DNA of 64,000 bases from Methylobacterium sp. Leaf104 (GTDB lineage: Bacteria > Pseudomonadota > Alphaproteobacteria > Rhizobiales > Beijerinckiaceae): positions 374,388 to 438,387 of the forward strand of contig NZ_LMMZ01000012.1 in NCBI RefSeq assembly GCF_001422885.1, read 5' to 3'. The stretch's first letter is position 1. Each line of letters starts with the position of its first letter. Under the pieces are notes generated by a model. That model ran no database searches, had not been told where the DNA came from, and was given only the letters and a program-made list of their open reading frames with translations. The translations under genes were made by a program, and so were the position numbers. Shown piece by piece: positions 1-8,178 of this stretch.

Positions 1-1608
1 GAAGATGCCGAACTGGCGGAACATGCCCTCCATGCCGAAGGTGCGGCTCTCGTCGGGCACGATCGGCACGATGCGGTTGCCGATGTTCTTGTCGCGCAGC
101 AGCGTGTTGAGGATGCGCACGAAGGCCATGGTGGTGGAGATCTCGCGGCCCGCGGTCTCCTTGAGCTGGGCCGAGAAGGCCGAGAGCGGCGGGATCTCCA
201 GGGCCTGCGACTTGCGCCGCCGGGCCGGGAGGGGACCGCCGAGCGCTTCCCGCCGCGCCATCAGGTAGCGGTGCTCGGGGCTGCCCTCGGGGAACTTGAT
301 GAAGGGGATCTCCTTCAGCTGGTCGTCGGTCAGGTCGATCTGGAAGCGGTCGCGGAACTGCTTGAGGACCGCCTCGCCCATCTTCTTCTGCTGGTGGGTA
401 ATGTTCTGGCCCTCGCCGGACTCGCCCATGCCGTAGCCCTTGACGGTCTTGGCGAGGATGAGGGTCGGCTGGCCCTTGTGCTTGGAGGCGGCGCTGTAGG
501 CGGCGAAGACCTTGCGCGGGTCGTGGCCGCCGCGGGTGAGGCGCCAGATGTCGTCGTCGCTCATGTCGGCGACCAGCGCCGCGGTCTCGGGGTAGCGCCC
601 GAAGAAGTGCTCGCGGATATAGGCGCCGTTCTTCGACTTGAAGTCCTGGTACTCGCCGTCGACGCATTCCTCCATCAGGCGCGCCAGCATGCCGGAGCCG
701 TCGCGCTGGATCAGGGCGTCCCAGCCCGAACCCCACAGCACCTTGATGACGTTCCAGCCGGCGCCGCGGAAGTCGGCCTCCAGCTCCTGGACGATCTTGC
801 CGTTGCCGCGCACCGGCCCGTCGAGGCGCTGCAGGTTGCAGTTGATGACGAAGACGAGGTTGTCGAGCTTCTCACGGGCCGCGAGCGCGATGGCGCCGAG
901 GCTCTCCGGCTCGTCCATCTCGCCGTCGCCCATGAAGGCCCAGACCTTGCGGCCGTCGGTCTGCGCGAGGTTGCGGTGGTGCAGGTAGCGCAGGAAGCGG
1001 GCCTGGTAGATCGCCATCAGGGGGCCGAGGCCCATGGAGACGGTGGGGAACTGCCAGAAATCCGGCATCAGCCAGGGATGGGGATAGGACGACAGGCCCT
1101 TGCCGCCGACCTCCTGCCGGAAGCCGAGGAGCTGCTCCTCGGTGAGGCGCCCCTCGAGGAAGGCGCGGGCATAGACGCCGGGCGAGGAATGGCCCTGCAC
1201 GTAGATGAGGTCGCCGCCGTGGCTGGCATCGGCCGCGCGCCAGAAATGCATGAAGCCGGTGTCGTAGAGGGTCGCGGCGGACTGGAAGCTGGCGATGTGG
1301 CCGCCGAGCTCGGACGAATCCTTGTTCGCCCGCAGGATGATCGCGATGGCGTTCCAGCGGATGGCCGAGCGGATGCGGTGCTCGATCGCCCGGTCGCCGG
1401 GATGCGGATCCTGCTTCTCGGGCAGGATCGTGTTCAGGTAGGCCGTATTGGCCGAGTACGGGACCGGGGCGCCCTTCTTGCGGGCGCCGTCGATGACCTG
1501 CTCGATCAGGTAATGGGCCCGTTCCGGCCCGTCGACGTCGAGAACGCCGTCCAGCGAATCAAGCCATTCCTGAGTCTCGACGGGGTCGAGGTCGCGGCTA
1601 CGCTCCAT
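1..1608 (-). CDS. aceE: Pyruvate dehydrogenase E1 component, homodimeric type (partial, C-terminus outside window)
   Basis: This is the thiamine-diphosphate E1 subunit of the pyruvate dehydrogenase complex, which decarboxylates pyruvate and transfers the acetyl group to the E2 lipoyl domain in the cytosol. The reverse strand reads as one open frame of 536 codons starting MERSRDLDPVETQEWLDSLD and still open at base 1; E. coli AceE has 887 residues. The ThDP/Mg motif is visible near residues 228-260 (GDGEMDEPES followed by INCNLQRLDGPV), as are SYPHPWLMPDFWQFPTVSMG and the KTVKGYGMG stretch typical of AceE. An AGGAGG ribosome binding site at 1614-1619 fixes the ATG at 1606-1608. The AT-rich upstream stretch (1681-1800) probably carries the promoter. 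Identity is near certain; the E2 and E3 genes would lie beyond the left edge. Confidence 0.96.
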   Translation of the reverse strand, partial: MERSRDLDPVETQEWLDSLDGVLDVDGPERAHYLIEQVIDGARKKGAPVPYSANTAYLNTILPEKQDPHPGDRAIEHRIRSAIRWNAIAIILRANKDSSELGGHIASFQSAATLYDTGFMHFWRAADASHGGDLIYVQGHSSPGVYARAFLEGRLTEEQLLGFRQEVGGKGLSSYPHPWLMPDFWQFPTVSMGLGPLMAIYQARFLRYLHHRNLAQTDGRKVWAFMGDGEMDEPESLGAIALAAREKLDNLVFVINCNLQRLDGPVRGNGKIVQELEADFRGAGWNVIKVLWGSGWDALIQRDGSGMLARLMEECVDGEYQDFKSKNGAYIREHFFGRYPETAALVADMSDDDIWRLTRGGHDPRKVFAAYSAASKHKGQPTLILAKTVKGYGMGESGEGQNITHQQKKMGEAVLKQFRDRFQIDLTDDQLKEIPFIKFPEGSPEHRYLMARREALGGPLPARRRKSQALEIPPLSAFSAQLKETAGREISTTMAFVRILNTLLRDKNIGNRIVPIVPDESRTFGMEGMFRQFGIF

Positions 1609-1680
1609 GGGCATCCTCCTGGGATTATTTTGCGGCTCTCACGGGCCGCTCTTTGACTCGCCACCCTTGAGCAGCGTTCG

Positions 1681-1800
1681 TGCCAACGCCAACCAAGCGC
1701 TTTTTGTCTTATGTGGCAATGGCTTCGGCAGAGCGGAAAGTTTTTGGTCTGCGAAGTTTGTTACGGGTTTCAATTTTTTTGTCCGACTTTCCGGACGCGG
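1681..1800 (-). promoter_or_regulatory. AT-rich upstream region of aceE, probable promoter
   Basis: The 120 bases upstream of aceE contain runs of T and A (for example seven T near 1775) in otherwise GC-rich DNA. No clean -35/-10 pair can be assigned. A small inverted repeat GTCCG/CGGAC lies at the far end. I infer the aceE promoter lies here from position and composition only. Confidence 0.3.
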
Positions 1801-1884
1801 CCGGCCGGCTTTGGCAGTCCAGGCCCGGCGGGGAGCGTCCGGGAAGCGGCGCCCGGGGCCTCGGGCTCCGGGCGAGGGCGTCCC

Positions 1885-2382
1885 TCAGTCCCGGGCGCGC
1901 TCGAAGGTGACGATGCTGCGGGTCTCGCCCTGGTCGGCCCAGTTCGGCATCACCCGCCAGGGGGTCAGCACGCGCAGGCGGTCGCCCGCGATGGTGAAGC
2001 TGCGGGTCTGCTCGGTCCCGACCCATTTCGGGTCCCAGGCCGCATCGAGCTTCGCGGTCCACTGGTCGCCCGCCAGCGTGATCTTGCCGGTGTAGGAGAC
2101 GAGGGTCTTCATCAGGGCCGCGCGCTCGGCATCGGTCTCGGCGGGCTTGCGGCCCTCCCCGGTGAGCAGGAAGAACACGCGGTCGTCCGGCGTGAAGTAG
2201 GCGAAGCCGGTGGGGTGCTCGCCCATGACCGGCCGTGTCCGCCCGTCGGCCCGGGCCTCGACCTCGTAGGAGACCAGCTTCCAGAGCCCTTTCAGGGAGG
2301 CCGGCGTCTCGGCCCGGGCCGGGCCGGACAGCAGGCCGGCCGCGGCGAGCGCGGCCAGGGTGGTCGTCGTGCGTGTCCGCAT
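1885..2382 (-). CDS. Secreted lipocalin-like domain protein
   Basis: A 165-residue protein starting MRTRTTTTLAALAAAGLLSG. Residues 1-24 form a Sec signal peptide with an ARA cleavage site. The mature part (LKGLWKLVSYEVEARADGRT, GFAYFTPDDRVFFLLTGEGR, LVSYTGKITLAGDQW, RSFTIAGDRLRVLTPWRVMP) matches the pattern of the lipocalin-like family PF13924, small beta-barrel proteins of unknown ligand. It stands alone between aceE and the glt operon on the same strand. The reading frame continues open upstream, but the ATG with the signal peptide is the sensible start. The function is unknown and export to the periplasm is inferred. Confidence 0.8.
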   Translation of the reverse strand: MRTRTTTTLAALAAAGLLSGPARAETPASLKGLWKLVSYEVEARADGRTRPVMGEHPTGFAYFTPDDRVFFLLTGEGRKPAETDAERAALMKTLVSYTGKITLAGDQWTAKLDAAWDPKWVGTEQTRSFTIAGDRLRVLTPWRVMPNWADQGETRSIVTFERARD

Positions 2383-2536
2383 GGTTCGTGTCTCTCCCTG
2401 AAGGTGCGTGCCCGCCCCGCCCCGTTGCCCGGGGTCGCGAGAGCCGCCCGCCGGTCGATTCCGGCCCTTCCGGCATAGACCGTTTCGCGCATCCGGGGAG
2501 TCGGACCGGGGCGCGGAACCGGGAGTTGTGACGACA

Positions 2537-2570
2537 GAGAGCCGGTTCCGTCTCACCGGAACCGGCTCTC
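2537..2570 (-). terminator. Strong hairpin downstream of gltL
   Basis: A perfect 14-bp inverted repeat (2537-2550 with 2557-2570; arm GAGAGCCGGTTCCG) with a 6-base loop lies 55 bases past the gltL stop. No T-run follows on the minus strand, so it may stabilise the 3' end or act with Rho rather than being a classical intrinsic terminator. Confidence 0.5.
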
Positions 2571-2624
2571 GCGGCCGTTCGCCTCGCTGCGGCGGGATCC
2601 GTGCGGAGGATCCCGGAACGCGGA

Positions 2625-3401
<777 letters not shown>

Positions 3402-3447
3402 GGCGGAAATCCTCGTCTGGGATGCGGCGACGCCTCGGCAGGGAGCG

Positions 3448-4140
3448 TCAGCGGATGATGGCGATCTTCTTCTGGAGGTGGCGCACCGCCATGGAGGCCA
3501 CGAAGCAGACCGCGAAGTAGACCACGGCCGCGAACAGGTACATTTCCACGAGGCGGCCGTCGCGCTGGGCGATCTTCGAGGCCGCGCCGAGGAAGTCGGT
3601 GATCGAGAGGACGTAGACCAGCGAGGTGTCCTGGAACAGGACGATGGTCTGGGTGAGCAGGATCGGCGTCATGTTGCGGAAGACCTGGGGCAGGATCACG
3701 CTGCGCATCGAGGCGAAGTAGGTCAGGCCGAGGGCCGAGGCCGCCGCCGCCTGGCCCTTGGGGATCGACTGGATGCCCGCGCGCATGATCTCGGAGAAGT
3801 AGGCCGCCTCGAACAGCGTGAAGGTCACCAGCGACGAGGTGAAGGCGCCCACCGTCATCGGCCGGTCGGCCCCGGTCACCCACTGCCCGAGATACGGCAC
3901 CAGGAAGTAGAACCAGAAGATCACCAGCACGAGGGGCAGCGACCGCATCAGGTTGACGTAGCCCTTGGCCACCTGCGGAATCACCGGGATGCTGGAGAGC
4001 CGCATCATGGCGATGAGCGTGCCGAGCACGATGCCGCCGAGGGCGGCGAGGGCCGTCAGCGTCAGGGTGAAGCGCATGCCGTCCAGGAACAGGTACGGCA
4101 GCGCGGAGGTGATGACGGAGAAGTCGAAATTCGCGAGCAT
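3448..4140 (-). CDS. gltK: Glutamate/aspartate ABC transporter permease
   Basis: An inner-membrane permease of 230 aa. It has the HisM-family binding-protein-dependent transport signature around [20 protein letters not shown] and the GltK-like sequences [20 protein letters not shown] and [21 protein letters not shown], which line up well with E. coli GltK. About five membrane segments are evident. It lies between gltJ and gltL in one minus-strand operon with short gaps (57 bases after gltJ, 46 before gltL). It should pair with GltJ to form the channel for L-glutamate and L-aspartate. Confidence 0.92.
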   Translation of the reverse strand: MLANFDFSVITSALPYLFLDGMRFTLTLTALAALGGIVLGTLIAMMRLSSIPVIPQVAKGYVNLMRSLPLVLVIFWFYFLVPYLGQWVTGADRPMTVGAFTSSLVTFTLFEAAYFSEIMRAGIQSIPKGQAAAASALGLTYFASMRSVILPQVFRNMTPILLTQTIVLFQDTSLVYVLSITDFLGAASKIAQRDGRLVEMYLFAAVVYFAVCFVASMAVRHLQKKIAIIR

Positions 4141-4197
4141 CGCGGCAATCCTTGAGGAGGAGCAATCCTTGAGGAAGAGAATGCGGAGGGCGTGCCC

Positions 4198-4920
4198 TCA
4201 GCGATGGCCCGGGACGGCGACGCGGCGCTCGATCCAGCCGGAGGTGAAGATCACCACGACGTTGATCAGGACGTAGAGCACGGTGGCGGCGGTGAAGGCC
4301 TCGAACACCTGGAACGAGAATTCCTGCATGGCGCGGGCGCGGGCGGTGAGCTCGAGCAGGCCGATGGTGAGGGCGACCGAGGTGTTCTTGAGGTTGTTCA
4401 GGAATTCCGAGGTCAGCGGCGGCAGGATCATCCGGTAGGCGCTGGGCAGGAGCACGTAGCGGTAGGTCTGGTAGACGGTCAGGCCCATGGCGGTGCCGGC
4501 CATCTTCTGCCCGCGCGGCAGGGCCTGGATGCCCGCGCGCACCTGCTCGGCGACGCGGGAGGCGGTGAAGAACCCGAGGCACACCACCGCCGTGTAGAAC
4601 GGGGCGTTCGGCAGCTGCTTGATCCAGCCGCCCCAGGTTTCCGGCAGCACCTCCGGCAGCACGAAGTACCAGAGGAACATCTGCACCAGGAGCGGGATGT
4701 TGCGGAACAGCTCGACGTAGGTCGTGCCGATGGCGTTGGCGAGCTTCGAGGGCAGGGTGCGCATGACGCCGATGACCGAGCCGAGGAAGAAGGCGATCAC
4801 CCAGGCGCAGAGCGCCGTCACCACGGTCCACATGAGGCCCGAGAGCAGCATGTCGGCGTAGGTGCCCGTCCCTTCCGGGGACGGTTCGAGGAAGATGCCC
4901 CAGTTCCAGTTGTAGTTCAT
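4198..4920 (-). CDS. gltJ: Glutamate/aspartate ABC transporter permease
   Basis: The first gene of the transporter operon (240 aa). The start MNYNWNWGIFLEPSPEGTGT and the blocks TTYVELFRNIPLLVQMFLWY and SRVAEQVRAGIQALPRGQK match the GltJ pattern of E. coli. The EAA-loop glycine typical of this permease family is present. Its start is at 4920 and no substrate-binding protein gene (gltI) lies upstream in the 341-base gap, so the complete importer must use a binding protein coded elsewhere. Identity of the permease is secure; glutamate/aspartate specificity is inferred by similarity. Confidence 0.92.
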   Translation of the reverse strand: MNYNWNWGIFLEPSPEGTGTYADMLLSGLMWTVVTALCAWVIAFFLGSVIGVMRTLPSKLANAIGTTYVELFRNIPLLVQMFLWYFVLPEVLPETWGGWIKQLPNAPFYTAVVCLGFFTASRVAEQVRAGIQALPRGQKMAGTAMGLTVYQTYRYVLLPSAYRMILPPLTSEFLNNLKNTSVALTIGLLELTARARAMQEFSFQVFEAFTAATVLYVLINVVVIFTSGWIERRVAVPGHR

Positions 4921-5261
4921 CGCGTCGTCGTCCCCTGTGATCGGGCATCCGGGCGAGCGCCCGTGGCGAAGGTGCGGGCGAGCGCCCGTGAATGTGGCGG
5001 TGCTGTGTCGGACAGTGCCGAGACCTTGGCCGGAAGGTCCAGGGCCTGGAGGGTCGCGCCCCGGTCCCTCCCTGACATTTCCAGAGATTTGCTGCTTTTC
5101 CGGGCAGATCCCGGCTTGCGGCGCGCAAAGGCCGCCGGCCCGCCCGGGTTGGGCGGACCGACGGCCACGGATCGATTCGAAGGGGAACCTGGGCGGGACA
5201 TCGGTGCCCGCCCCCTAGCATCATCCGGACCAGAGCCCGGGCAGGCGGGCCGCTGCGCGGC
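4921..5261. other. Non-coding gap: gltJKL upstream region
   Basis: 341 bases between the gltJ start and the 3' end of the MFS gene. Short frames on both strands here translate into low-complexity arginine/proline/alanine-rich sequence with no domain and are not genes. The region should contain the gltJKL promoter (minus strand) and the 3' end of the MFS transcript. The only structured element I see is the 15-bp direct repeat at 4951-4990. Confidence 0.6.
4951..4990. repeat. Two 15-bp direct repeats upstream of gltJ
   Basis: GGGCGAGCGCCCGTG occurs at 4951-4965 and 4976-4990, 25 bases apart. Each copy contains the palindromic element GGGCG-AG-CGCCC. It sits 31-70 bases upstream of the gltJ start, so it could be a regulator binding site or a simple duplication. 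Confidence 0.55.
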
Positions 5262-6587
5262 TCAGGCGCGGGCCGGTGTGGCCGCGGGGACACCCGGCGC
5301 GGCCGGCCGGCCCAGGGTGAGGATCAGCAGCGCGGCCGCGAGGCAGAGGGCCCCGGCGGCGAAGAAGGCCGGCAGGTAGGTCGCGAGCTCCGCGCGCGAG
5401 AGGCCGGCCCCGTAGGCGATCGTCGCCGCGCCGAGCTGGTGGCCGGCGAAGACCCAGCCGAAGACCAGGTTGGCGCGCTCGCGCCCGAACCGCGCCGCGG
5501 TCAGGCGCACGGTCGGCGGCACCGTGGCGATCCAGTCGAGGCCGTAGAACACCGCGAACAGCGACAGGCCCACGAAGGAGAAGTCCGAGAACGGCAGGAA
5601 CATCAGCGAGAGGCCGCGCAGGCCGTAGTACCAGAACAGGAGCCAGCGGTTGTCGTAGCGGTCGGAGAGCCAGCCCGAGGCGACGGTGCCGACGAAGTCG
5701 AACACGCCCATCGCCGCGAGCACGCTGGCGCCCTGCACCGGCCCGATGCCGTAATCGGCGCAGAGGGGGATGAAGTGGGTCTGGATCAGCCCGTTGGTGC
5801 TGGCCCCGCAGATGAAGAACGTGGCGAACAGCACCCAGAACACGCGGGTGGCGGCGGCCTCGCGCAGGGCCGAGAGGGCGCCACCGGCGCTCGGACCCGG
5901 CGCGGCCGAAGCAGCCGGAGCGGCGGGCGGCCGCGTCTCGCCGTAGGGCGCCAGGCCGAGGTCCTCCGGGCGGTCGCGCATCAGGGCGACGACGCCGAGG
6001 CCCGCCGTGAGGAGCAGCGCGCAGATCACCAGGAGGGCCGCGCGCCAGCCCAGGGCCTCGGTGAGGGCCGCGAGCAGCGGCAGGACGACGAGCTGCCCCG
6101 TGGCGGAACTGGCGGTGAGCAGCCCGACGACGAGACCGCGCGACCGCGAGAACCAGCGCGTCGCCACCGTGGCGCCCAGCACCAGGGCGGTCAGCCCGGT
6201 GCCGATGCCGACCACCACGCCCCAGAGCAGGACGAGCTGCCAGACCCGGGTCATCCCGAGGGACGCGAGGAGCCCGCCCGCGATGAGCGCGAGGGCCATG
6301 AGCACGATCCGGCGCGGGCCATAGCGGTTCATCAGGGCGGCCGCGAAGGGACCCATCAGGCCGAACAGGACGAGGCGCACGGCGAGCGCCGAGCCGATCG
6401 TCGCCGTGTCCCAGCCGAACTCCTTCTGGAGCGGCAGGATCAGGACACCGGGGGCTCCGACCGCGCCCGCCGTCACCAGCATGGTCAGGAAGGTCACGGC
6501 GGCGACGGCCCAGCCGTAATGGATGCCGCGGCGGGCGAGGCCGGTCGCGACGGCATCGGAGAGCCGCAGGGTGGGGTCGGTGGCCAT
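5262..6587 (-). CDS. MFS transporter (monocarboxylate/oxalate-formate-type)
   Basis: A 441-residue, 12-helix major facilitator. It starts MATDPTLRLSDAVATGLARR followed by IHYGWAVAAVTFLTMLVTAG, a pattern common in the OFA/monocarboxylate branch. The MFS loop motif is seen as ALMNRYGPRR and, in the second half, ASGWLSDRYDNR. I chose the ATG at 6587 because GGAG lies just upstream and the longer frame adds only a basic, non-conserved 19-residue leader. It is divergent from a MarR regulator gene, with a palindrome and repeats in the shared 140-base region, so it is probably the regulator's target. The substrate is unknown. Confidence 0.85.
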   Translation of the reverse strand: MATDPTLRLSDAVATGLARRGIHYGWAVAAVTFLTMLVTAGAVGAPGVLILPLQKEFGWDTATIGSALAVRLVLFGLMGPFAAALMNRYGPRRIVLMALALIAGGLLASLGMTRVWQLVLLWGVVVGIGTGLTALVLGATVATRWFSRSRGLVVGLLTASSATGQLVVLPLLAALTEALGWRAALLVICALLLTAGLGVVALMRDRPEDLGLAPYGETRPPAAPAASAAPGPSAGGALSALREAAATRVFWVLFATFFICGASTNGLIQTHFIPLCADYGIGPVQGASVLAAMGVFDFVGTVASGWLSDRYDNRWLLFWYYGLRGLSLMFLPFSDFSFVGLSLFAVFYGLDWIATVPPTVRLTAARFGRERANLVFGWVFAGHQLGAATIAYGAGLSRAELATYLPAFFAAGALCLAAALLILTLGRPAAPGVPAATPARA

Positions 6588-6625
6588 GGCACGTCTCCGA
6601 AGCCTCGCCGTGCGAGTGCCGGACT

Positions 6626-6643
6626 TGCATAGGCGCATATGCA
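6626..6643. promoter_or_regulatory. Palindrome between MFS and marR genes, probable MarR operator
   Basis: TGCATA-GGCGCA-TATGCA is a perfect 6+6 bp inverted repeat with a 6-base spacer. It is centred about 45 bases upstream of the MFS start and 93 bases upstream of the marR start. MarR-family dimers bind such palindromes, so this is the obvious operator candidate. Confidence 0.6.
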
Positions 6644-6650
6644 CGCTTTA

Positions 6651-6698
6651 GACAAGGGCCAGGATAGACAAGGGCCACGATGGACAAGGGCCAGGATC
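6651..6698. repeat. Three tandem 16-bp repeats in the marR leader
   Basis: The unit begins GACAAGGGCCA and recurs with exact 16-base period at 6651, 6667 and 6683; the last 5 bases of each unit vary slightly. It lies between the palindrome and the preferred marR start. It may be extra regulator sites or a slippage-type expansion. Confidence 0.8.
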
Positions 6699-6727
6699 GC
6701 ACGCGCCGCGATCGCGGGAACGGACCG

Positions 6728-7156
6728 ATGGACGAACCTCCACCCCCTGTCGGGCTCTGCCACTGCAACGCGATCCGCCAGGGCGCCCGGCAGGTGACGC
6801 AGTTCTACGACCGCCATCTGGCGGCGGTGGGCCTGCGAACCTCGCAATATTCGATGCTGGTGGGCCTGCGCCGGCTCGGACCGATCGCGATCAACGCCTT
6901 CGCCGATGCCATGGCGATGGACCGCACCACTATGGGACGGGCGCTCAAGCCCCTGGAGCGCGACGGCCTCCTCGCCATCGGGCCGGGGCCGAACGGGCGG
7001 ACCCGCGCGCTCCACCTCACCGAGGCCGGCCACCGGCGCATCGCCGAGGCCGAACCCCTCTGGCGCGTGGCCCAGGCGGGGTTCGAGGCGCGCTACGGCG
7101 CCGAGGCGGCCTGCGACCTCCGCGCCGCCCTGGCACGGGTGGTGCGGCGGGTGTGA
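6728..7156 (+). CDS. MarR-family transcriptional regulator
   Basis: A 142-residue winged-helix regulator. The segment ALKPLERDGLLAIGPGPNGR is the recognition helix plus wing of the MarR fold, preceded by the helix-turn-helix region AINAFADAMAMDRTTMGR. Two cysteines near the start (CHCNAIR) could sense oxidants or metals. I prefer the ATG at 6728 (MDEPPPP). The alternative at 6680 starts inside the 16-bp repeat array and lacks a ribosome binding site. The gene is divergent from the MFS exporter, the usual arrangement for a MarR repressor controlling efflux. The ligand is unknown. Confidence 0.85.
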   Translation: MDEPPPPVGLCHCNAIRQGARQVTQFYDRHLAAVGLRTSQYSMLVGLRRLGPIAINAFADAMAMDRTTMGRALKPLERDGLLAIGPGPNGRTRALHLTEAGHRRIAEAEPLWRVAQAGFEARYGAEAACDLRAALARVVRRV

Positions 7157-7165
7157 GGCGGGGTC

Positions 7166-7882
7166 CTATCCCTTGCGCGGGCGCGCGCCGAAGATCGCGG
7201 TGCCGACCCGGACATGCGTCGCCCCCATCTGGATGGCGGCGGGATAGTCGGCGCTCATGCCCATCGAGAGGATCGGCAGGTTGTGGCGCTCGGCGATGCG
7301 GGCCAGCAGGGCGAAGTGCGGCGAAGGCGGGGCTTCCGCCGGCGGGATGCACATCAGCCCCTGGATCGCGAGGCCGTGCGTCTCGCGGCATTCGGAGAGG
7401 AGCGTGTCGACCTGGGCCGGCGCGATGCCGCCCTTCTGCGGCTCGTCGCCGGTATTGACCTGGATCAGGAGCTTCGGCGCCCGCCCTGCCCGCTCGATCT
7501 CCTTGGCCAGGGCCGCGGCCAGGGAGAGCCGGTCGAGGCCATGGATGACGTCGAACAGCTCGACCGCCTCCCGGGCCTTGTTGGATTGCAGCGGGCCGAC
7601 GAGGTGGAGTTCCACGTCCGGGTAGCGTTCGCGGAGGGCGGGCCACTTGGCCTTCGATTCCTGCACGTAGTTCTCGCCGAACAGGCGCTGCCCGGCCTCC
7701 AGCGCCGGCAGGATGCCCTCGGCGGGGATCGTCTTCGAGACCGCCACCAGGGCGACCGCGGCGGGATCGCGCTCGGCATCCGCCGCCGCCTGGGCGATCT
7801 GGTGGCGCACCGCCGCCAGCCCGGCCACGACGTCGGCGGCGTTCGGGGGCGTCGGGACGGCGTCGGAGATCGTGTCGGCCAT
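7166..7882 (-). CDS. YggS/PROSC family PLP-binding homeostasis protein
   Basis: A 238-residue single-domain TIM-barrel protein that binds pyridoxal phosphate and keeps PLP and amino/keto acid pools balanced; no catalytic reaction is established for the family. The PLP lysine lies in [15 protein letters not shown], followed by LFGENYVQE, WHxxGxLQ-like [17 protein letters not shown] and the phosphate-binding [12 protein letters not shown]. The chosen ATG gives [11 protein letters not shown]; an upstream extension has no conserved content. It ends 9 bases from the convergent marR gene. Identity is secure. Confidence 0.93.
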   Translation of the reverse strand: MADTISDAVPTPPNAADVVAGLAAVRHQIAQAAADAERDPAAVALVAVSKTIPAEGILPALEAGQRLFGENYVQESKAKWPALRERYPDVELHLVGPLQSNKAREAVELFDVIHGLDRLSLAAALAKEIERAGRAPKLLIQVNTGDEPQKGGIAPAQVDTLLSECRETHGLAIQGLMCIPPAEAPPSPHFALLARIAERHNLPILSMGMSADYPAAIQMGATHVRVGTAIFGARPRKG

Positions 7883-8077
7883 GCTGCCTCGGTGGGATGC
7901 GTTCGGTGAAGCGGTCGGCCCGGGGACTACCATTCCGGACGGGCGCCGCAAGGGCGCCGCGAGCAGGGGAGCCTCAGCAAGCGGCCCGCGGGCAGGGGCG
8001 CGCGTATCGGGGCACGGTTCGGCGAAGGAACGCGGAGGGCGGGACGAGGCTCCCGCATGCGACCCGCGCGGCCCGTG

Positions 8078-8105
8078 TTGACCCCTCCCCTCTCCGTGGT
8101 AGTCC
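8078..8105 (+). promoter_or_regulatory. Possible sigma-70 type promoter of leuS
   Basis: TTGACC at 8078-8083 and TAGTCC at 8100-8105 are separated by 16 bases, about 75 bases upstream of the leuS ATG. The -35 is good and the -10 is weak. This is a guess from pattern only. Confidence 0.3.
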
Positions 8106-8178
8106 GACCCCCAGCCTCTCAGGGCGGGCTCGCGCCGCGCGGGCCGCCCCTCACCCTCAGAACCCCGGCGCCCGGCCC

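Noticed and set aside
271..1656. Long plus-strand open frame opposite aceE
   Set aside because: It is the antisense of a conserved AceE frame; its translation is Leu/Ala/Val/Gly-rich with no domain, a usual effect of high GC content.
4917..5218. Possible small genes upstream of gltJ, including a gltI remnant
   Set aside because: Frames on both strands lack a signal peptide and periplasmic binding-protein motifs; nothing resembles GltI.
7897..8178. N-terminal extension of LeuS
   Set aside because: The frame is open but codes for Arg/Ala/Pro-rich residues not found in LeuS proteins; the normal LeuS start is at 8179.
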